Shown: piece after piece, positions 62,059 through 64,000 of the stretch
How positions within the stretch are numbered: position 1 is the first letter of the stretch
Layout: the number at the start of each line of letters is the position of its first letter
Made by a program: the position numbers and the translations under genes
Source: Paenibacillaceae bacterium
Lineage (GTDB): Bacteria > Bacillota > Bacilli > Paenibacillales > CANHGK01
Assembly: GCA_947460235.1 (NCBI GenBank)
Contig: CANHGK010000011.1
Span: 32,874 to 96,873, forward strand
Direction of reading: 5' to 3'
Length of the DNA stretch: 64,000 nucleotides
Notes under the pieces: generated by a model
Told to the model about the DNA's origin: nothing
Databases searched by the model: none
What the model saw: the letters and a program-made list of their open reading frames with translations, nothing else

Positions 62059-62109
62059 AAAAAAAATCCAGCTAAACATTACCATACCATAAGTAATGAA
62101 CAGACTGGA
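62059..62109 (-). terminator. Terminator between the PhnB-like gene and htpG
   Basis: On the minus strand TCCAG...CATTAC pairs with GTAATG...CTGGA, with an unpaired middle, followed by eight T residues. It isolates htpG as its own transcription unit. Confidence 0.65.
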
Positions 62110-62174
62110 ATATAAAAATTTTAGAGAAATCTTTCATTCATAAAAATAAAGGGTTCAAGATATTATAATAAGCA

Positions 62175-62603
62175 TCATGAAACCGTTACCTCATAATTAA
62201 CCATCCATTGAATTCCAAATTTATCTTTTAAAATCCCGTAGTATGCACCCCAGAACGTATCTTGAAGCGGCATCTCTATGATCGCACCGTCAGATAATGA
62301 TTCAAACAGACGCATTGCTTCTTCTTTGGAATCAGGAGAAATACAAATATACGAATTGTTACCAATCGTTAATGATTGTCCGAGCGACTCTAAAATATCG
62401 GTACCCATCAACACGTGTCCACCGAGTAAAGGCAATGCCACATGCATCATTTTATGATGATCATCTGCTGGAATATGAGCAGCTTGCCCAGTATCTCCAA
62501 AACGCGTAAACGTTCTAAATTCGCCTCCAAAGGCAGATTTGTAAAATTCAAACGCTTCTTCTGTTTGGCCATTAAAATTTAAATAAATTGAAATGCTGCC
62601 CAC
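62175..62603 (-). CDS. PhnB-like VOC-superfamily protein
   Basis: A glyoxalase/bleomycin-resistance fold protein of the PhnB/3-demethylubiquinone-methyltransferase-like subgroup: SIYLNFNGQTEEAFEFYKSAFGGE, MMHVALPLLGGHVLMGTD and DTFWGAYYGILKDKFGIQWMVN are all family signatures. Length 142 is typical. Members of this subgroup have no firmly established substrate. GGAGGAAT precedes the ATG, and the DUF1761 gene lies just upstream on the same strand. Confidence 0.88.
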   Translation of the reverse strand: MGSISIYLNFNGQTEEAFEFYKSAFGGEFRTFTRFGDTGQAAHIPADDHHKMMHVALPLLGGHVLMGTDILESLGQSLTIGNNSYICISPDSKEEAMRLFESLSDGAIIEMPLQDTFWGAYYGILKDKFGIQWMVNYEVTVS

Positions 62604-62627
62604 TTATATTCCTCCATGAATCACGAT

Positions 62628-63053
62628 TTATTTCCAAGCACTCAAAATTAAACCAAATAAAACAAAGTTTACTAAGTGATTACTCACTTCAATTGCCCAT
62701 ACATATATTGGATGTCCTGCAAATAATTTATTAACAAGGTATGTTGGAGCTACAAATCCAAACCAAAGCAAACATCCAGTAGTGATCCCTTCAATAATCG
62801 TTGCACCATTCGGAAACATCAAATGCAAAACAATTGCCATGATCAATGGTTGAACAAATGATGACAAAAATGTCAATCCAAATACGATCCCCATATTTTG
62901 TCCATTACCAGGTATGTCTGATTCGGATTTACCGATTCCCCGCCACCATACCGTAAAAAATGTTTTGGGATTAAACCATGTAGAACCACTAATCACACAT
63001 ACAATCATACATCCAAGGATTGCCCACCAATTTAGTGCCGAAAAATCAAACAT
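62628..63053 (-). CDS. DUF1761 membrane protein
   Basis: A four-helix membrane protein of 141 residues beginning FDFSALNWWAILGCMIVCVISG, with WFNPKTFFTVWWRGIG and VSNHLVNFVLFGLI, typical of DUF1761. Function unknown. Start: GGGAGG (complement of about 63060-63065) lies just before ATG 63053; the frame back to 63083 overlaps that site. It probably shares a transcript with the PhnB-like gene. Confidence 0.8.
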   Translation of the reverse strand: MFDFSALNWWAILGCMIVCVISGSTWFNPKTFFTVWWRGIGKSESDIPGNGQNMGIVFGLTFLSSFVQPLIMAIVLHLMFPNGATIIEGITTGCLLWFGFVAPTYLVNKLFAGHPIYVWAIEVSNHLVNFVLFGLILSAWK

Positions 63054-63138
63054 ATTAACCTCCCAATTAATCATTTTGTTCACAAGTTAACTATATGTTA
63101 CGCTTTTATATTTGTCCATTTCAAAAACAGGAGGAACT

Positions 63139-63660
63139 ATGCCCACATTTATATATAATCGTGTGAAAGCGGTCGAGTATGCGAATCAATGGTGGAACGG
63201 TGCCAATCCTAATTACCCTGATTTTAAAAATGATGATTGCACCAATTTTATTTCACAGTGTTTAGTTGCGGGAGATGCTCCGATGACCCCTCCAATTGAT
63301 CGTTATAAAGGATGGTGGATCACGAATCCACAAAATTCTTCTGCGAATTGGAGCATCAGTTGGGCAGTCGCAGGAAGTTTACATTGGTATTTGCGCACGA
63401 GTAAAAGCGGATTGCGTGCGACCCGCTTAGAGAGAGCTGATCAATTACAACTCGGTGATGTTATACAATTCGATTGGACAGGAGATCAAAAAATTAATCA
63501 TTCAACGATGGTAACTGCGTTTAATGGAAATCACCAACCTCTTGTAAACGCACATACTCGAAATGTTCACCATCGGTATTGGGATTATCGTGATTCTCCT
63601 GCATGGACGCCACAAACGAAATACTATTTTTTTCATATCGAAGATGAATTTATCGTTTAA
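63139..63660 (+). CDS. Amidase-domain (Amidase_6) protein
   Basis: A 173-residue putative amidase of the NlpC/CHAP-like Amidase_6 family. The nucleophile motif is NDDCTNFISQCLVAGD, the His is probably in INHSTMVTAFNG, and VNAHTRNVHHRYWDYRD is the usual end segment. The YNRVKAVEYANQWWNGANPNY start is typical. There is no signal peptide, so it may be cytoplasmic, exported by an unusual route, or packaged during sporulation. GGAGG precedes ATG 63139. Confidence 0.88.
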   Translation: MPTFIYNRVKAVEYANQWWNGANPNYPDFKNDDCTNFISQCLVAGDAPMTPPIDRYKGWWITNPQNSSANWSISWAVAGSLHWYLRTSKSGLRATRLERADQLQLGDVIQFDWTGDQKINHSTMVTAFNGNHQPLVNAHTRNVHHRYWDYRDSPAWTPQTKYYFFHIEDEFIV

Positions 63661-63707
63661 TCAACTTGAAACACATTGGCTTGATGTCTAACTTCAGTAA
63701 CCATAAG

Positions 63708-63727
63708 AACTAGTTCCGTTAGTTTTT
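63708..63727 (+). terminator. Weak possible terminator after the amidase gene
   Basis: AACTA and TAGTT form a 5-bp stem followed by T residues. The stem is short, so this is a weak call. Confidence 0.3.
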
Positions 63728-63869
63728 CATAAAACGGTATACGATTTAGCTTTTTCATGTATATCATGTGAGTGGTTCAAAATATCATTACAATCAATTT
63801 GTAGTGAAGCGCTGGAATCTTGAAAACTATGAATGAGACAACTAAGTCTTTTATAATGCTCCCATAGGT
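63727..63869 (-). pseudogene. Possible gene remnant next to an IS end
   Basis: On the minus strand a frame reads LWEHYKRLSCLIHSFQDSS and continues about 25 residues to a TGA at 63727. It has no start or ribosome-binding site of its own between it and the IS end near 63870. The composition looks protein-like, so it may be the 3' end of a gene cut by the insertion, but no family was recognised and chance is not excluded. Confidence 0.25.
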
Positions 63870-64000
63870 TGAGACACGTGGGCTGAAAAATAAGATATAA
63901 TATACCCATGAAAAAGAGAACCCGACATACCGCAGAGTTTAAGAGTAAGGTTATCCTGGAAGTACTCCGGGAAGAAGCGACGATCAATGAGATCGCATCC
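63870..64000 (+). mobile_element. Left end of an IS3-family insertion sequence, truncated by the window
   Basis: The transposase orfA starts at 63908. TGAGACACGTGGGCTG from 63870 begins with TG, as IS3-family terminal repeats do, and lies about 38 bases before orfA, so it is the likely left inverted repeat. The right end is outside the window, so the repeat pair and target duplication cannot be checked. Confidence 0.7.
63908..64000 (+). CDS. IS3-family transposase OrfA, 3' end outside the window
   Basis: The first 31 codons read KKRTRHTAEFKSKVILEVLR and then EEATINEIAS. This is the start of the IS3 OrfA helix-turn-helix (RRxxTAEFKxxVxLE...TxxELA). The frame is open to the window edge. OrfA normally joins OrfB (DDE integrase) by a -1 frameshift. 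Confidence 0.85.
   Translation, partial: MKKRTRHTAEFKSKVILEVLREEATINEIAS

Overview
The window is a contiguous stretch of a low-GC, endospore-forming Firmicute chromosome (order Bacillales). Its backbone order, ppiB-ribDE(BA)H-scpAB-DUF2953-ytfJ followed later by dacB-spmAB-rluB-resABCDE, resembles Paenibacillaceae and relatives; that placement comes from memory of gene order, not from a search. Sporulation genes (ytfJ, dacB, spmA, spmB), S-layer homology domains and frequent TTG/GTG starts agree with a Gram-positive spore former. I see no rRNA, tRNA, CRISPR array, prophage or plasmid functions.

Layout. 1-8.5 kb: two unknown genes, an M42 aminopeptidase, a thioredoxin-like protein, then ppiB, the riboflavin genes, scpAB, a DUF2953 protein and ytfJ, tightly packed on the plus strand. 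8.6-10.2 kb: a BdbD/BdbC (DsbA/DsbB-like) thiol-oxidation pair and a small orphan gene. 10.3-20.5 kb: rpoN (sigma-54) converges on ablB; a divergent seven-gene operon follows that can take N6-acetyl-beta-lysine to GABA and succinate. The 131-bp gap between ablB and that operon holds two back-to-back -24/-12 (sigma-54) promoters, one per direction. This block appears inserted between ytfJ and dacB. 20.6-31.8 kb: a secreted Thr/Pro- and Gly-rich protein, dacB-spmA-spmB, rluB, and the cytochrome c maturation/redox-regulation set resABCDE.

31.8-37.4 kb is accessory: a lipoprotein with long coding tandem repeats, small unknown genes, and a three-gene operon pairing a divergent Lgt-like membrane protein with a multi-cysteine radical SAM enzyme of the tetraether-lipid-synthase (Tes) type and a membrane protein with two internal repeats. 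37.4-41.8 kb is a minus-strand thiamine operon (tenI-thiO-thiS-thiG-thiD-thiE) under a TPP riboswitch with an intrinsic terminator. 41.8-45.4 kb: a voltage-gated-type K+ channel, two small genes (one only 49 codons) and a RecD-like helicase.

45.5-59.9 kb is rich in cell-surface and signalling genes: a transglutaminase-like protein co-transcribed with a 1355-residue CheA-like orphan kinase, a LysM / GH18-SLH / membrane-protein operon with 4-bp overlaps, a second transglutaminase-like paralogue, and a 1389-residue secreted sugar-dehydrogenase-like protein with three starch-binding-type modules. 60.1-63.7 kb: htpG, a PhnB-like protein, a DUF1761 protein and an amidase-domain protein. The right edge cuts into an IS3-family element that seems to have landed in or beside a now-fragmentary reading frame.

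Most notable: the paired sigma-54 promoters driving lysine catabolism, the Lgt-like/Tes-like lipid operon, and the transglutaminase/CheA-like kinase pair.
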